Source of the DNA: Anthoceros angustus
Lineage: Eukaryota; Streptophyta; Anthocerotopsida; Anthocerotales; Anthocerotaceae
Assembly: GCA_010909165.1 (NCBI GenBank)
Contig: MU008182.1
Location: 372,001-436,000, forward strand
Direction of reading: 5' to 3'
DNA: 64,000 nucleotides
Shown: in pieces, positions 34,235-46,198 of the stretch
Layout of the letters: each line of letters begins with the position of its first letter
How positions within the stretch are numbered: the first letter of the stretch is position 1
Notes under the pieces: model-generated
What the model was told of the DNA's origin: nothing
Database searches by the model: none
The model's input: only the letters and a program-made list of their open reading frames with translations
Position numbers and translations under genes: made by a program

Positions 34235-34873
34235 TCACTGTGGTGCGTCCATCTCGACTATCACCGCTACCTTCTCTTTATCTACCATAATCCTCGCTGA
34301 AACTCGATGTGCTAATAGAATGCCCTCCGTCATGCCAAAATAACACTTTCCTGGATGAAGTTTCATGTTCGACTCCCTGCATTTCTGAAAGCATTGCCTC
34401 AAATGGTCTAAATGCAAGTTCCTTCTCCCAAATACACAGAAATCATCCAGGAATACCTCCATGAACTTCCTCAGAAAATCTCGGAAGATCGCGTTCACTA
34501 CCCGCTGGAAAGTGGCCGGGGCATTGCACAAGCCGAAAGGGAGCTTCGAATAGGCATAAGTTCCCCAATCCGTCGTGAACGTTGTTTTGTCCTGATCCTC
34601 CCTTCGCAGCGAAATTTGATTGTACCCAGAATATCCATCCAAGAAACTGTACATCTCGTGCCCAGCTACTGTGTCCAACACACTGTCCATGAAAGGTAAA
34701 GGGTGATGATCCTTCTTCGTTGCCTCGTTGAGTTTTCTGAAATCTTGACACACCCGCACCTTTCCCTGCTGCTTCTTTGGTACAATCACGATGGGGGCGA
34801 CCCACTCACTGGTGAGCACCGGGTAAATCACCCCAGCCTCCAAGTATTGGTCGAGCTGATCCTTAACAACCAT
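34235..34873 (-). CDS. Gypsy reverse transcriptase domain, copy 2 (open 212 codons)
   Basis: The open frame covers most of the RT. EWVAPIVIVPKKQQGKVRVC lies at residues 23-42, QDFRKLNEATKKDHHPLPFMD at about 43-63, SFLDGYSGYNQI with the first catalytic Asp at 79, TTFTTDWGTYAYSKLPFGLC at about 97-116, NAPATFQRV, and FLDDFCVFG at 141-149 with the paired catalytic aspartates at 143-144. The enzyme copies element RNA into cDNA in the virus-like particle. The FLDDFxVFG form and APATFQR wording point to the Tat/Athila side of Ty3. It is part of a larger polyprotein that is broken on both sides; its ATG is internal, not a true start. Confidence 0.85.
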   Translation of the reverse strand: MVVKDQLDQYLEAGVIYPVLTSEWVAPIVIVPKKQQGKVRVCQDFRKLNEATKKDHHPLPFMDSVLDTVAGHEMYSFLDGYSGYNQISLRREDQDKTTFTTDWGTYAYSKLPFGLCNAPATFQRVVNAIFRDFLRKFMEVFLDDFCVFGRRNLHLDHLRQCFQKCRESNMKLHPGKCYFGMTEGILLAHRVSARIMVDKEKVAVIVEMDAPQ

Positions 34874-35239
34874 GGAATACTTGGGATTTTGCTTGATCCG
34901 CCAGTCTTGCCCTCCTTCAGTCTATTCGATGTATTCCCAGTTCTTCCGGTATCCCTGTCATGTCAGTAATCTTGAAGGCAAACACATCAACATATTCTCT
35001 AAGGACCCTACGAAACTCATCTTTTTCTATCTCGCCTAGGTACTTAGAAATCTTGACTACCTTGCTAGGTTCTAACTCTAGGTCTTCTACCGCGGGATCT
35101 ACATATGTTCCTCCGACTGCTACCGGTTCGGATCCCTCTTCCGGAAAAAGTCTCGATCATAAGCCCCGCCCTTCCAAAAGGCTACTCCTTCTCTATGGGC
35201 CTCATCCTCGGACTTCTATGGCTTCCTCTATATGTAGCA

Positions 35240-35765
35240 CACCAAATCACTCTTTATTTGACCTCGAGGGACCCCGATATGCTCGCCCGAGGAGCTTACC
35301 CCGTGCTACGAGGTGTACCGCCGTGGGGACTCCCCTCATAAGGAGCCTTACTCCATGACACAAAAGCAATCGCCGCAGGTCCGTATCTACCGGACTTGAA
35401 GGTGATGCCACTACGACCAAAATCAAAAACACACGGTACCATACAACCAAGGCCTACCTATCAAAACCTTATAGCCTAAATCAAACCGGCGCATCACAAT
35501 GTAGGTAAGATGGAAGGTGAGTCCCCAACAGCACGTCCTCGACCCCCAGTGGCTTTCTCCTTGTCGGCCATCCGTAAAAATACTCGGGCCGGGTGAAACT
35601 CGGTGAATCCGAGTTGATGAGCCGTCTCCTCCGTCATCAAGTTGACTCCTGATCCGAATCTAATGGCACGTCGGGCACCAAACACCCCGCAATCTCAACC
35701 TCAATCTCGGGTGCCCCTAAATCAATGAGTTCGACCACATTTACCTCCGCCGACCGCTTTCTCCC
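35240..35765 (-). pseudogene. Gypsy aspartic protease region, copy 2 (degenerate)
   Basis: The 35,685-35,494 frame reads RFGSGVNLMTEETAHQLGFT, where the D(S/T)G triad has lost its aspartate through an upstream indel. HPARVFLRMADKEKATG follows. It lies between RT and the nested Copia. The fold assignment rests on position and the SGSGVNLM-like loop. Confidence 0.65.
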
Positions 35766-35788
35766 TCCCTCGCCTGTGGATTCCCCGA

Positions 35789-36042
35789 TGAAATAGGTCT
35801 ATTAGGCACTATTCATTAGGGCCTCATAACTTAAACATTATTATTTACCTAGGGTTATTTAGGTAGTTAGTAGTTATATTAGTTATATTGGTTACAACAA
35901 CTTACGGTTGTAACTACTTATGGTTGCAACCACTTATGGTTGTAACCACCCAACCACCAGCCTATTTAAAGGCTTGTACTTTACTCATTAAACACTTACA
36001 TTGTTTCTTCTTCTTCTAATCTAAGAGCTCTGATTCTCATCA
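35789..36042 (+). repeat. 5' LTR of nested Copia 2
   Basis: It begins TGAAATAGGTCT and ends TCTCATCA; it is near-identical to the three other LTRs of this family apart from small deletions. Confidence 0.9.
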
Positions 36043-36224
36043 TGGTAGAGCATCGTTGCTCTCTGCATGCTTATGTTTCTTATATATGAGGAGATTATTT
36101 ACAAGGCACTCTTAAATCTAGCATCTGTCTAGATGGAGTGCTATTGTTCTACATTCTCTATTTCACCAATTCTTCATCTCTTCCTTTAACATGCTTATAT
36201 GTTTCAATCTTCTATAATTTCTCC

Positions 36225-36690
36225 ATGGACTTCAATTCTATTAGAAGGAGAAAAGAAGGTTAAAAGGAAAGAGAATCTCATTAGGCAACAAGCTATTGAG
36301 AGTGAAATAGAACAAATCTCTTCATCTATAGCAAATTTCATTGCATCAATTTTATTTCCAAAACCGGATCAAGGGAAGCTTATCAAGTTATCAAGATGTC
36401 ATTTACTTGAATACTTCAGCCCTATTCATATTAAAGCTTTGGAATTGGCCCTTAACCATATTCCAAATTTAATAATTGGATTAAGTTCTTCCGTACTCTG
36501 TTTTGACAAATAAAAATAGAATTCAAACTCCATCTCTTCATGATTTTTATAATCAATTTTCATCTCTTAAAATTCGGTCTCTAATCTTCAAACTGAATTA
36601 TTTGATTTGAAATCAAAATTTTCTTTGTTTTCCGAGTTTAATACTAATCAAGGATTAGAGAGTATGTCATCATCTCGAAAACAGCGATGG
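36225..36690 (+). pseudogene. Leader ORF of nested Copia 2 (frameshifted)
   Basis: This is the same leader ORF as at 9,534-10,001. A two-base loss after the eighth codon (AAAACAGAAGG becomes AAAAGAAGG) and later single-base losses break the frame. The longest surviving piece is open at 36,250-36,513 and reads VKRKENLIRQQAIESEIEQI near its start. Outside the indels the nucleotide sequence is nearly unchanged between copies. Confidence 0.55.
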
Positions 36691-36769
36691 ATGAATTCTA
36701 TATGTGCAATAAAATTGAGCATAAGCCTTACACAATGACTTTGTCCTTTAAGGACGATTAGCTATGGCG

Positions 36770-37655
36770 GAGTGATTGAAGAAGAATTTGAAGCTACCCA
36801 AAACTCCTATGGGTAATGATAATGTCCATCCTCCCACACATTATCATTTTGGTGATGGTTTCAAAGAGAAAGATAGATTCAACGGAAAGATTATGATATT
36901 TGGGCATTACGATGCGAGGAGCATTGAGACAAAGAGCATTATGGGGTATTGTTGATGGATCCATAACGAGACCGGTCCGATGATGAACGAGAACTTGATT
37001 TCTGGGACGAGGATGAGAAGGCACAAGATTTATTAATAAGTGGACTCTCTCAACAAATGGTCGCATGTTGCACACGCAAAAACATCTCATGAAATGTGGT
37101 CTCACCTTACTCAATTATATTCATCACAAGATGTAATGAGCATTGTTCTCGTAACTTCGTAATTTATTTATGAAAGAATCCGATACTATCGAACATCATA
37201 TTAATGCTTTTAGACAAGCACGTTCCCAAGTTGAATCAATGTGTACCTATATCCGAGATGGAAGCTTATGTCACCCTTCTATCTTCATTGCCTCCCTCCT
37301 ATCGTCCATTCATCACTACTCAAAACGCAGCTTCGCAATTCACGGAGAACCGCAGATGATGGCACAAAGGGTTTGACATAAGTGTTTCGAACCGATCGGA
37401 GCACTTCGGAGGAGGCAAGTAGGCGCCATTCTCACTCAGCCTAATAAACAACAAGTAATGTACTTGCAGAGGGGTAGAGGAAGAGGACGAGGCGAGGCCG
37501 AGGTTACTCTTCCCAACGCCTCCATATTCTTCGCCAAGTACGAACAGAAAGCTCTTCATCGACACCTTCAAAGGGTAAGAAGAAGAGCGGCATTATATGC
37601 AATTGGTGTAGGATCCCTAACCATATGGAAAAGGATTGTCACAAAGAAGAATGGT
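36770..37655 (+). pseudogene. Copia gag, nested copy 2 (frameshifted)
   Basis: This matches the gag remnant of copy 1: MKESDTIEHHINAFRQARSQ at 37,170-37,229, a short arginine/glycine-rich stretch (RGRGRGRGEAE, 37,470-37,505) before the zinc knuckle, and CNWCRIPNHMEKDC-equivalent bases at 37,600-37,641. The RG-rich patch is typical of nucleic-acid-binding gag ends. No complete frame exists. Confidence 0.75.
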
Positions 37656-37729
37656 GAACCTCGCAAGGAGGCTTCACATGGAGTTAATGTAGCATCTAAA
37701 AAGCAAACTTCATCAACTCCAATAGTGCT

Positions 37730-39060
37730 CAGTATGTTTGGCATCATCCAAGCTCGCTAATACCTCATGGTATTTAGACGGAGCAACATCACATATATGT
37801 TACAACAAAGTTATTTTCAATCATACTCACCAACCACGTGGCACCAAGTCGTCCTCTTGGGAGATGATCACAACCGCCTATCGGTACCGGGTTCTATCGA
37901 CATGTGATTTCGGACAAGTCCTTCACCTCCACCAAGTACTCCATGTTCCATTAATGTGCAAGAATTTATTATCATTGCAAGTATTTGTCAAACCCATTCC
38001 ATGCGGTGACCCTTTTACGATAGTTGCTTTCTCTCTCATGTAGGTGATAGCAATCATATTATTTGTAGTGGTACTTTAGAAGATGGCCTTTATAGATTGT
38101 CCGTCCTAGTAGGAGGTCAATGCTTATGTCACCGTTCTTCTCCACAAAGTCCCTCCATCAATGTTATGGCATTGTCGCTTGGTCACCCAAATAGTCAAAA
38201 ACTCACCCGGATGTCTAAGGAAACTTTTACGAAACCCATGTCTTGCAAATGTTGGGCATTTATCACAGTGCGAAACTTGTGTCCTCACAAAGCGTCACCA
38301 AGAGCCTTTTAAAACAAATCTCCACAAAGGGCAAAGAAACCTTTAGAGATAGTGCATATCCGTGGACCTCTATCTACATCTTCTTTAGTGGAAGTAGGTA
38401 TTTTTGACTTTTATAGATGATTTTTCCCGTTTGTCTCCTCCTATGTCTTGCAACACAAGTCCGATGCTTTTCAATTTTTCAAAGATTATATGAAATGGGG
38501 AGAGACTTCTGATTGCAAACCGAAAACATTACGCTCGACAATGGAGGTGAATTTACATCTAATCGATTTGAGGAGTTTTGTCGAGCGAAGGTATTGCTCA
38601 ACAACTCACCGTTGTCTATACTCCTCAACAAAATGGGATAGCCGAAAATAAAAATCATACATAAGAGATAACAGTTGCTTATTAACACGTGCCAAGTTGT
38701 TTAAGGTTTATTGTGAGGCCCTTCTTACAGAACCTATCTTATCAATCGCTTACCTACATCACAAGACACGGCATGACGCCTTATGAAGCGTTTATTGGCA
38801 AGAAACCGTCCATTGATCATCTTCGTATTTTTGGATCAGGCATATGTTTTCATTCCTAAAGCATTACGTAAGTTGGATCCCAAGGCAGCCAAGTATCTTT
38901 TCATAGGATATCAAGGCATTAAAGGGTATAAGTTATATAACCCTTCAACAAGACAACTTCTTTATGCTCGAGTGTTACATTCCATGAGTCTTACCTCTTT
39001 TCTCCAACAAAGGGAGTTGAAGTCGTTGACTCGCGATGATGCTAATGATTTTTCTACATT
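37730..39060 (+). pseudogene. Copia protease and integrase, nested copy 2 (frameshifted)
   Basis: The protease reads WYLDGATSHICYNKVIFNHT at about 37,768-37,830, lacking one serine codon of DSGATSH. The 38,097-38,346 frames cover the pre-integrase zinc site (CETCVLTKRHQEPF). Integrase core pieces follow, with TFIDDFSR-like sequence at 38,405-38,430, YSSTKWD-like near 38,620, and the DPKAAKYLFIGYQGIKGYKL segment (38,876-38,935) in a 137-codon open frame. Confidence 0.8.
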
Positions 39061-39429
39061 TGATGATCCTAATCCCTTCCTTTCCTTGTCCCTACTCCTC
39101 GTGTTCCTTCTGACCCCATGCAGGAGGAGGAGCCTCTTCCACCTTCATCCGATCCCCTTGAGGCCATTTCAAGATGCTATACCTCGCTCAAGATGATAAT
39201 GATCTTGGAAGCGATGATCTTGAAGAAATGGATCCCTTAGAACAAGAAGATGAACCAGCCTTCTGTGGAAGACACACACCAAGGTACAACCTTAGATCAC
39301 GTCCACTCATCTCGGCCCCGCTGGTTGGAAAGAACCCCTTTGGGATACCTTGCTATTTTTCCCGATTCTAATTCTCCGAGTCCCTTTATAATCAAGTGTG
39401 TACCACCATGAGACTTAGAAGAGCCTCTT

Positions 39430-40120
39430 ACCCTAAAACAAGCCTTCTCTTCTCCTCCAAACATCTATGGAAGGAAGAGATTAGTATAATTCCCTCATTA
39501 GTAATTCTACATGGGAATTAGTTGAACCTCCTAAGGGTAGAAAAATAGTAACCAGCAAATGGGTATTTAAGATAAAGAGAAAAGGAGATGGATCCGTGGA
39601 AAGGTATAAAGCACGCCTAGTTGCTAGAGGTTTTACCCAAATCTCGGACTAGACTATATACCTTGGGCCACTTATGCTCCTGTAGCCAAGTTTGCCACTC
39701 TTCGCATGATCTTCGCTATATGTGCCCAAGACGATCTTGAACTTCATATGATGGATGTGAAGACAGATATTTGTATGGGCGCTTGAAAGAAGAAATATAC
39801 ATGAAGCAACGAGGGTTATGAAGTAAAAGGCAAGGAGCATTTAGTATGTAAATTGATCAAGGGTCTATATGGACTCAAGCAATCCGCAAAATTGGAACTT
39901 GACCATCCATATACAACTCTCGAATAAGGGATTTAAGCAAAGTAAAGGCGATGCTTGCTTATATATTTACCTTAAGGGAAATGATATATTTTACCTTCTA
40001 TTATCGTCGATGACGTCTTATGGCAACAAACTCTCTTATTCTCCTAATGAGATAAAGCATGGCTTGGACATTATATGAAATGACCGACTGGAGAAATGAA
40101 TTATGCACTTGGTGTAAATA
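39430..40120 (+). pseudogene. Copia reverse transcriptase, nested copy 2 (frameshifted)
   Basis: Pieces match copy 1 base for base over long stretches: the TSKWVFKIKRKGDGSVERYK segment (39,552-39,611), LVARGFTQI, a HMMDVKTD(I)YLYG segment with the first catalytic aspartate (39,748-39,782), LIKGLYGLKQSAKL (39,855-39,895) and the damaged YVDD zone near 40,000-40,020. Stops in every frame rule out activity. Confidence 0.8.
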
Positions 40121-40675
40121 TTATCCGCGATAGGAGTAATAAAAGTGAGCATAGTTCAAACCAAGTATATAAAGGAGAGTTTAGCAAAATTTGGAATGGA
40201 AGATGCAAAGAAGCACCCACACCTTTTGCTAGTGGCATCGCTTACTCGATATGAGTCCTAAGAGTGCTCAAGAGAAAATGGAGATGGCATCCGTCCCATA
40301 TCGACATCTTTCGGCACTCTCATATATTTAAGCAATTTTACTAGACTGATATTTCTTTTGAAGTCGGCCTCACGCTTTTTGGAGAACCACGGACATCAAC
40401 ACTTTGGATGTCGGTTAAGCGTATTTTTCGATACCTTAAAGGGACTATGCAAACAGCGACATTTAAGCATACACCAGCAATCAAAACATTAACACTTACG
40501 ATATGCCGCGTCGATTATCGGTGATCCCGACTCAAAATCCATCGTTATGTTTTACTTCTTGGAGGAGCTCCAATATCATGGTCGAGTAAGAAATTCCTAC
40601 CATTGCCTTGTCTAGTCGAATCAATATAGAGTACTAACATCTATTTCCAAGGATATAGTATGGTCTAGGCTAATT

Positions 40676-40945
40676 TTGAGTGAACTTAATCACCCTCAGC
40701 AAAACCCAACATCTCTTTTTGGTGATAGTCAGGGCGCCATAGCACTTGCTAGAAACCCTGTTTTCCATTCCAGAACCAAACACATAGCTGTTGAGTATCA
40801 CTATATCAGAGAGAAGTTGGAAGATAACACTATAGATATCACTTATATACCAACACAAAACAATCCAGCTGATTTGTTAACTAAGTCATTAGGGAGAGAT
40901 TTGCATTTAAGACACATGAAAACGTTAGGTATTCAAGAGGTTTAA
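40676..40945 (+). CDS. Copia RNase H C-terminal part, nested copy 2 (open 89 codons)
   Basis: The intact frame reads SLFGDSQGAIALARNPVFHS (residues about 13-32, with the GDSQGAI catalytic-aspartate segment), TKHIAVEYHYIREKLEDNTI (34-53) and TQNNPADLLTKSLG (59-72). This is the standard Copia RNase H end, which degrades RNA in RNA:DNA hybrids. The stop at 40,943-40,945 is the end of pol. It confirms that all DNA from 40,946 to the 3' LTR lies outside pol. Confidence 0.85.
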   Translation: MSELNHPQQNPTSLFGDSQGAIALARNPVFHSRTKHIAVEYHYIREKLEDNTIDITYIPTQNNPADLLTKSLGRDLHLRHMKTLGIQEV

Positions 40946-41570
40946 GTCAGCTAGCTAGTATGTGTCAATGTATTTTCTATAGTCCACACATCTTGTCTAG
41001 CATAGAAATTTCCTCTCCTAACTCTATGTAGTCCTCACTGCATCGCTTATCCTCTCTTTCTAATACCCGAAGGATCCTACAATACACACCATGGGTTATA
41101 AAGTGAAAATGATGAAAAGATAGTACTTAAGTCGTTAGGTTACTCGTACAAGTGTTTGGTGTGTCCTTCATATTTTCACATGGGGAAGCACTTAACCACA
41201 TCATCTTAATCTCTTTTCACATACATACTCCATGGGAACTTCATGGTCATCCTTTCCTAAGAACCAAGTAGGTTGCCTTGCATAAGTTTCACGTGTAGGA
41301 ACTAGGAATTTTCCTTTTGCACTTGCTCTCTTGAGTAGGTCGAGAGGTAGGGCAAATCTCACATGGCTTGTGCCCACACTCTTATCTACACCGCAAAATA
41401 GCGAGATATTATTAGGAAAATGTTAGTTTAGTTTACCGGTTTTTGGTATCATCTTTCCTACTCACTCCTTGGCTCTTATGCTGTCGCTATTACATCCTCT
41501 ATGCGGCCATTTACACAAGGATGTGATCTCCAGCTACCTCACAAATAGCTCGAGGGTCTCTTCCGGTTTT
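40946..41570. other. Non-coding stretch after Copia pol (copy 2)
   Basis: AT-rich DNA between the pol stop and the antisense unit; the equivalent in copy 1 is 14,241-14,860. No ORF or structural signal stands out beyond close identity between copies. Confidence 0.5.
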
Positions 41571-41577
41571 ATAGAGT

Positions 41578-42571
41578 CCTCGACTCTTCCGAATCTTCAT
41601 TCATTTTGAAGTCATCATATTCGGCCTCGATTGGATGCGGCTTTATCGGATTATCTACATCCATATTTATTAGCATTTTATGCACTCAAAATTTTTATGC
41701 AATTTATTTTGCAATTTATTGACTTACCAAGAACTTTGACTTCTCTCACAACGACCTTGGATTTTTCCACAGCGCACCACTGTGATATCATCCTCTTCAT
41801 CGGGTATGTCATCACTCTTTGCAATAGGTTGACGCACCGGCAAGAAATTGATCAAGTTTGGGTCATCCGGTTCCTCCCAAGATCCGATAATGTCGGTACA
41901 ACTTCATCCCGACCACAAGTGGTGTGCACTGCACGTTTTCCTTCTTTCTTTCTTCGCAAGTATCCTCCTTCGCCACCAAGTGCTTGTTTGATTTTATCAA
42001 GACCCATGTTTCGCCTCACGAGTCAGTACGGACCTCCAATCTCAATCGCAGATATTTATCAAGCAACTCCAGCAATTTATCAATTTATTTAGCAATTTCC
42101 AGCAATTTATTTCAGCAATTTATTTCAGCTATTTCCATATAAATCCAGCAAATATTTCAAAATTTGATTCGTATGAGCACCTTTATGACGGCACGGCCGG
42201 ATTCTCGCCAAATTATCGCTATTTTCTCACCGATCTTGGCACAGCGCGGGCGACTTGATCGATCGCGACAGGATCGGCAAAGCGTAAATTTTGTTGGAGT
42301 GATGGATCTCCGGCGATCGGATGCGCGGGTCACGGGCTGGATCGAGGTCGGATGGCGTGGCCGGATGGGCGCGAGGGCCGGATGGATGGACGGCGCGCAG
42401 ATCGGGGAGCACCGATCGAGCGGATCGAGATTGATGCACCCGAGGTGCGCGGAGTCTGCGGGGGAGAAGACGGTTTTGTCTCCCCGTTCAGAAACCGGGC
42501 GAACGGCAACCCCCTACCCGCTCACAGGCGAGAGGGGCCGTTCGCTTTTATTTATAGGCCGAAATGGGCCT
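41578..42571 (-). other. Antisense gene-like unit inside nested Copia 2
   Basis: Same parts as in copy 1. TATA box CCTATAAATAAAAGC (42,545-42,558) has GGCCCAT upstream, followed by a GC-rich leader (42,540-42,190) and an AT-rich intron-like stretch. The ATG (near 42,008) opens MGLDKIKQALGGEGGYLRRK. A SDDIPDEEDDI-bearing exon ends before GTAAGTC (about 41,726). A GTAG acceptor leads to the last exon with EAEYDDFKMNEDSEESRTL and a stop near 41,573. Its leader differs from copy 1 more than the exons do. Frames are broken by indels in both copies. Product unrecognised. Confidence 0.5.
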
Positions 42572-42797
42572 ATCTGCTTTTAGCTTATTTATAGGCCATT
42601 TTGTGGCCTCTATTTTGTTTTTCATTTTCTTTATGCCTATATTAAGTCCTTATTTATGACTTGATTATATGTTAGATGCTTAAGTTTTTAAGACCTTTTT
42701 CTTAAGATAACTTTAGGTTTAGTGGGAGCCTATTTAACATTTAGGCCTCATTTTAAAGGCTAGACTTCACCCCTATATTCATAGTGAGTGGGAGTGA

Positions 42798-43046
42798 TGA
42801 AATAGGTCTAGATTAGGGCACTATTCATTAGGGCCTCATAACTTAAACATTATTATTTACCTAGGGTTATTTAGGTAGTTAGTAGTTATATTAGTTATAT
42901 TGGTTACACAACTTACGGTTGCAACTACTTATGGTTGCAACCACTTATGGTTGTAACCACCCAGCCTATTTAAAGGCTTGTACTTTACTCATTAAACACT
43001 TACATTGTTTCTTCTTCTTCTAATCTAAGAGCTCTGATTCTCATCA
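42798..43046 (+). repeat. 3' LTR of nested Copia 2
   Basis: It matches 35,789-36,042 and is followed by target-site copy TTCCCCGA. The purine tract GAGTGGGAGTGA precedes it. Confidence 0.9.
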
Positions 43047-43054
43047 TTCCCCGA

Positions 43055-45640
43055 CGCTTCCTTCACAATTTTGCGGGATCTTGACTTACATGTTAATCGC
43101 AGACGACCACAAATTGCGGTCAAGTAATGCGAACCGAGATTTTATCCGACAAAGTTTCCTCCCCGCCCGACTGGTCGACTCCGACCTTATTGGTAAAGTT
43201 TCGATTCCATGACCCTCCCATCGGGTGGGTTCCCATACCCGGTGGATCCACGATCTGCTCTGCGACCCCGCTTTCGTATCGGGTGAGCCTGTTTAATTCA
43301 TCTTCCGATTGCCGCTTACTGACTAATGTCGGAGGAAACGCGTTCCTCCCCTCCTTTGGTTCCGTCCCGCCCCTACCGAGGTAGTCTCTGGTCTACCCTC
43401 AGAGTGCACTACGGGTAGTCTACCGCCTGCCGGTCTTGACCTCGCTCCTCGTTCAACACGCTGCCTCCGGAGGCCATGGTGAGTCATCCTCACCTTCCTC
43501 CGCTTCCTTTCCTCATGCGCCTGCTCCGCCTTTCTCGCGACGGCCCGACCGTGGTTACCCGCCACCATCAACCTTTCATCCGCTTATTTCTCCTCGTATC
43601 CTTCCTCCACGATACACATCTTCGAGAATGACTACTTCCACCTTCAACACGGTGTTGTGGTCACGGTAGGTTTCGGTGTTGGGTCGTGCCTCTTCACCTG
43701 CAGCTCGAACGACTCGGTCACCTGGTGTCACTCGCGTCACCCGTGCATCCGGGGTCCCCATTTTATGTCCCAATTCCTTACATACCGGCAAAGGGTACAT
43801 AACCTACTTGCTTCCGTGGTTACGGGCATTCGAGTAGTGTCACGGGCTCCTGTAACAGACCCCTGTGGAATTGCCATCGGTCCGTACGGATCTCTCCATT
43901 GTCCGGCGATGTCGGACGTGAGCCATACCTTGAGGGGCTGTGCGGTGGTAAGTCGCTCTCATTGATTGAGGTGGTCGGCTTTGACTTGTACGCTCCACCA
44001 CCAATAATCTCCTGGCATAACGGTTTCCACATGATTTACGGCGTGTCGCGGTGCACGAATACATTCTCGGTTGGTGTGTCCCGTTTGATGACAGATCGAG
44101 CAATACACCAACTGTCTCGCGGGCGAAGGAGATCTTCGTGGAGCTTGATTCTTCACTGCCTTGACCTCCAACTCGGTCAACCGCTTGGTCAAAGCCTCCA
44201 CTTGTCCAGCAATCCCTCCTCCCGCTGCAGACGTTTCTCCCTTCTCCATCCGACGGACCGTCTTCCCTTTCCTCTCCTTCTCCAATGCGCGTTCCGCCTC
44301 CTCTTGTCGTTTTTTGACCTTCTCCAGGTCCTTCCTCATTCGTCGTTCGTAGGCCTTCTCCGATTCCTCATCCGATGTGGAGCCTTCCTGAGTTCCGCTG
44401 TCCTCACTTTCTGATGTGGAAGAGGGCGACGAGCTAGAGGAGGTAGAGGAAGACGAGGAGCTAGATCTCCTCGATCCTTTTCTCTTCTTATGACTCCGCC
44501 TCTTCTTCCTCCTTCTCCCCAGCTCAGCAGACTCCCATTCCTCAGCTAAGCGGAGGGCCCCTGCCAACGTCTTCGTTCCGCGCCTGCAGTGTACCTCCAT
44601 TTTTCGTGACAAGCCACTCACAAACCAATCCAACGCTTGTTCTTGTGAGTACCCAGAGGTGGGTGGATCTCCCGGCCTCTCGGGTGCACATTTCGGAACC
44701 CGATCCAGATATCCATAAAACCTCTCCACATAATCGAACAACGACTCTCGTTTCTTCCTTCGGAGGGTTCTCAACTTGCCAAGGTGTGGTGTGCGTAACT
44801 GAGCCCTCGGAACCGATTCAAGAAGGCTGCCTTAAGAGCTTCCCAATCCGTTGGCGCTACCGAATTATATGTGCGACCATACCCTTTGGGCATGCCCTCT
44901 CTCCGGAAGATGCGTCGCTCGGCGACTCCATCCTCTAAATTTGCGTGGGAGGCGTGCTCGAAAGTCACGAACGCCTCGCATCATCTCCCTTTTCTTCTCG
45001 CCGAATTTGGCGTATTTGGCGACTATGAAGTTAGGCTCCTCCTCCACCAACTCCACTCATGTTGCTCGTTCGAGTGTCCACTGGACCAACACTCCTCGGG
45101 GTAACGAAACAAATCGGGATCCTTGAGCACGAAAATCTTCTACCAAGGGAGTAGCGACCTCCCTCTAGTCCGTCCCAAAGATCAATCGATCAGCGATTCG
45201 ATCGAGTCGTTCCGCCAAATCCTCCGACCAGCACTCCCGCTCGACGACCCTGCCACCGCCGGATGGAGGTGGTGCCACCGCTTTGAGAAAAGCGTCGCGG
45301 GCGTTCGCGGCGGTTGTGGAAGGCAACTTCGTGCTCGGAGGCGCGGCCCTTCCTCACTTTGGACACCGCTTTCTCGACCTCCTTCCTCACCGCTTGATCT
45401 CGCCTCTTCTTCCTCCTTCTCCGTCTGCCGTTCGCACCTCCGCCCTTGGTCGGCGACTTCCTCCGCTCGTGTCTCTACTTCCTCCCGCTGCCCACGAGTG
45501 GCGGCGCGGTCTCTTCCCTTAGCATTTCTTCGGCTCGAATCTCTCGCGGTGGCGGGGTGACCTTCCGTGTATCTCCCGAGATCGACCCCTATCGACATAG
45601 CAACCATCCTCATGTCCTCCAACCCACGGTGTTAAGAGGA
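43055..45640 (-). pseudogene. Gypsy gag, copy 2 (long open C-terminal frame)
   Basis: An N-terminal frame (45,622-45,182) starts MEDMRMVAMSIGVDLGRYTE and continues into an E/R-rich coiled-coil-like segment. The capsid-like part lies in 44,968-44,774 (DWEALKAAFLNRFRGL). The 271-codon frame 44,774-43,959 carries KRESLFDYVERFYGYLDRVP (residues 8-27), EQALDWFVSGLSRKMEVHCR, a serine-rich tract (about 101-125), a coiled-coil-like E/R/K stretch (136-175) and a zinc knuckle CSICHQTGHTNREC at 225-238 with Cx2Cx4Hx4C spacing. This is a Retrotrans_gag-family protein that binds and packages RNA. The C-terminal remainder runs to the Copia target site. Confidence 0.8.
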
Positions 45641-45780
45641 AAGCAAATCACACCCGTTTAGTGTCTCAACCATTCACCCCTATGACACTTAGGCGTGAAA
45701 TTCTTCTCACCCTATGGTGACTCTCGGTCCCTTTGAAACATACTATGGGAAACCACAAACTTCAACCTTTCAACAACAAA

Positions 45781-45794
45781 CAGCGCGCCAAAAA
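45781..45794 (-). other. Primer-binding site of Gypsy copy 2
   Basis: Minus-strand TTTTTGGCGCGCTG follows the LTR end CACA; compare 19,086-19,102. It is damaged by an indel. Confidence 0.55.
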
Positions 45795-45989
45795 TGTGGT
45801 AGGGAGAAGGGCACTAGGTCCTCCCATATAGCGGCCACACTTATCCCATGTCGCCGACGTTGGGTTTCGTCCCATGAGACTTGTGTGAAAGTTCGAGGTC
45901 CCATGCCACCCGCGATGACACTTCTCGACCTTCTAACAAGCAAGGCGCCCCTCTACTCTCCCTCTCACGTGCACACACTTGCGCCAACC

Positions 45990-46198
45990 CCCGACACACA
46001 AACAATTGCGGGTCCCGCCTCGGAAGGAGCCTACCACGCCGGGGACCCCAGTTCACACCGATTCGTCCCTACTTCTAAGACCAAACTTGACCTACAACGA
46101 CACACAACACAATTGCGGTCCGCCTCGGAAGAGCCTACCACGGGCGCCAGGACCCCCTCACACCGCGATTCGTCCCTACTTCTAAGACCAAACTTCTC
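45990..46198. repeat. Two-unit ~105 bp minisatellite in the LTR
   Basis: Each unit runs from ACACACAA(CA)CAATTGCGG through GCCTACCACG to TTCTAAGACCAAACTT. Equivalent to 19,321-19,525. Confidence 0.8.

Larger units (their letters stand above)
35789..43046 (+). mobile_element. Ty1/Copia retrotransposon nested in Gypsy copy 2
   Basis: LTRs at 35,789-36,042 and 42,798-43,046 are flanked by TTCCCCGA at 35,781-35,788 and 43,047-43,054. It occupies the same Gypsy position as the Copia at 9,089-16,318 and has the same parts: truncated primer site (TGGTAGAGC, 36,043-36,051), leader ORF, gag, protease, integrase, RT, RNase H, antisense unit, purine tract. Confidence 0.9.

Noticed and set aside
45990-46198. 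CRISPR-like array
   Set aside because: Only two ~105 bp direct units in a plant LTR, with no spacer pattern.
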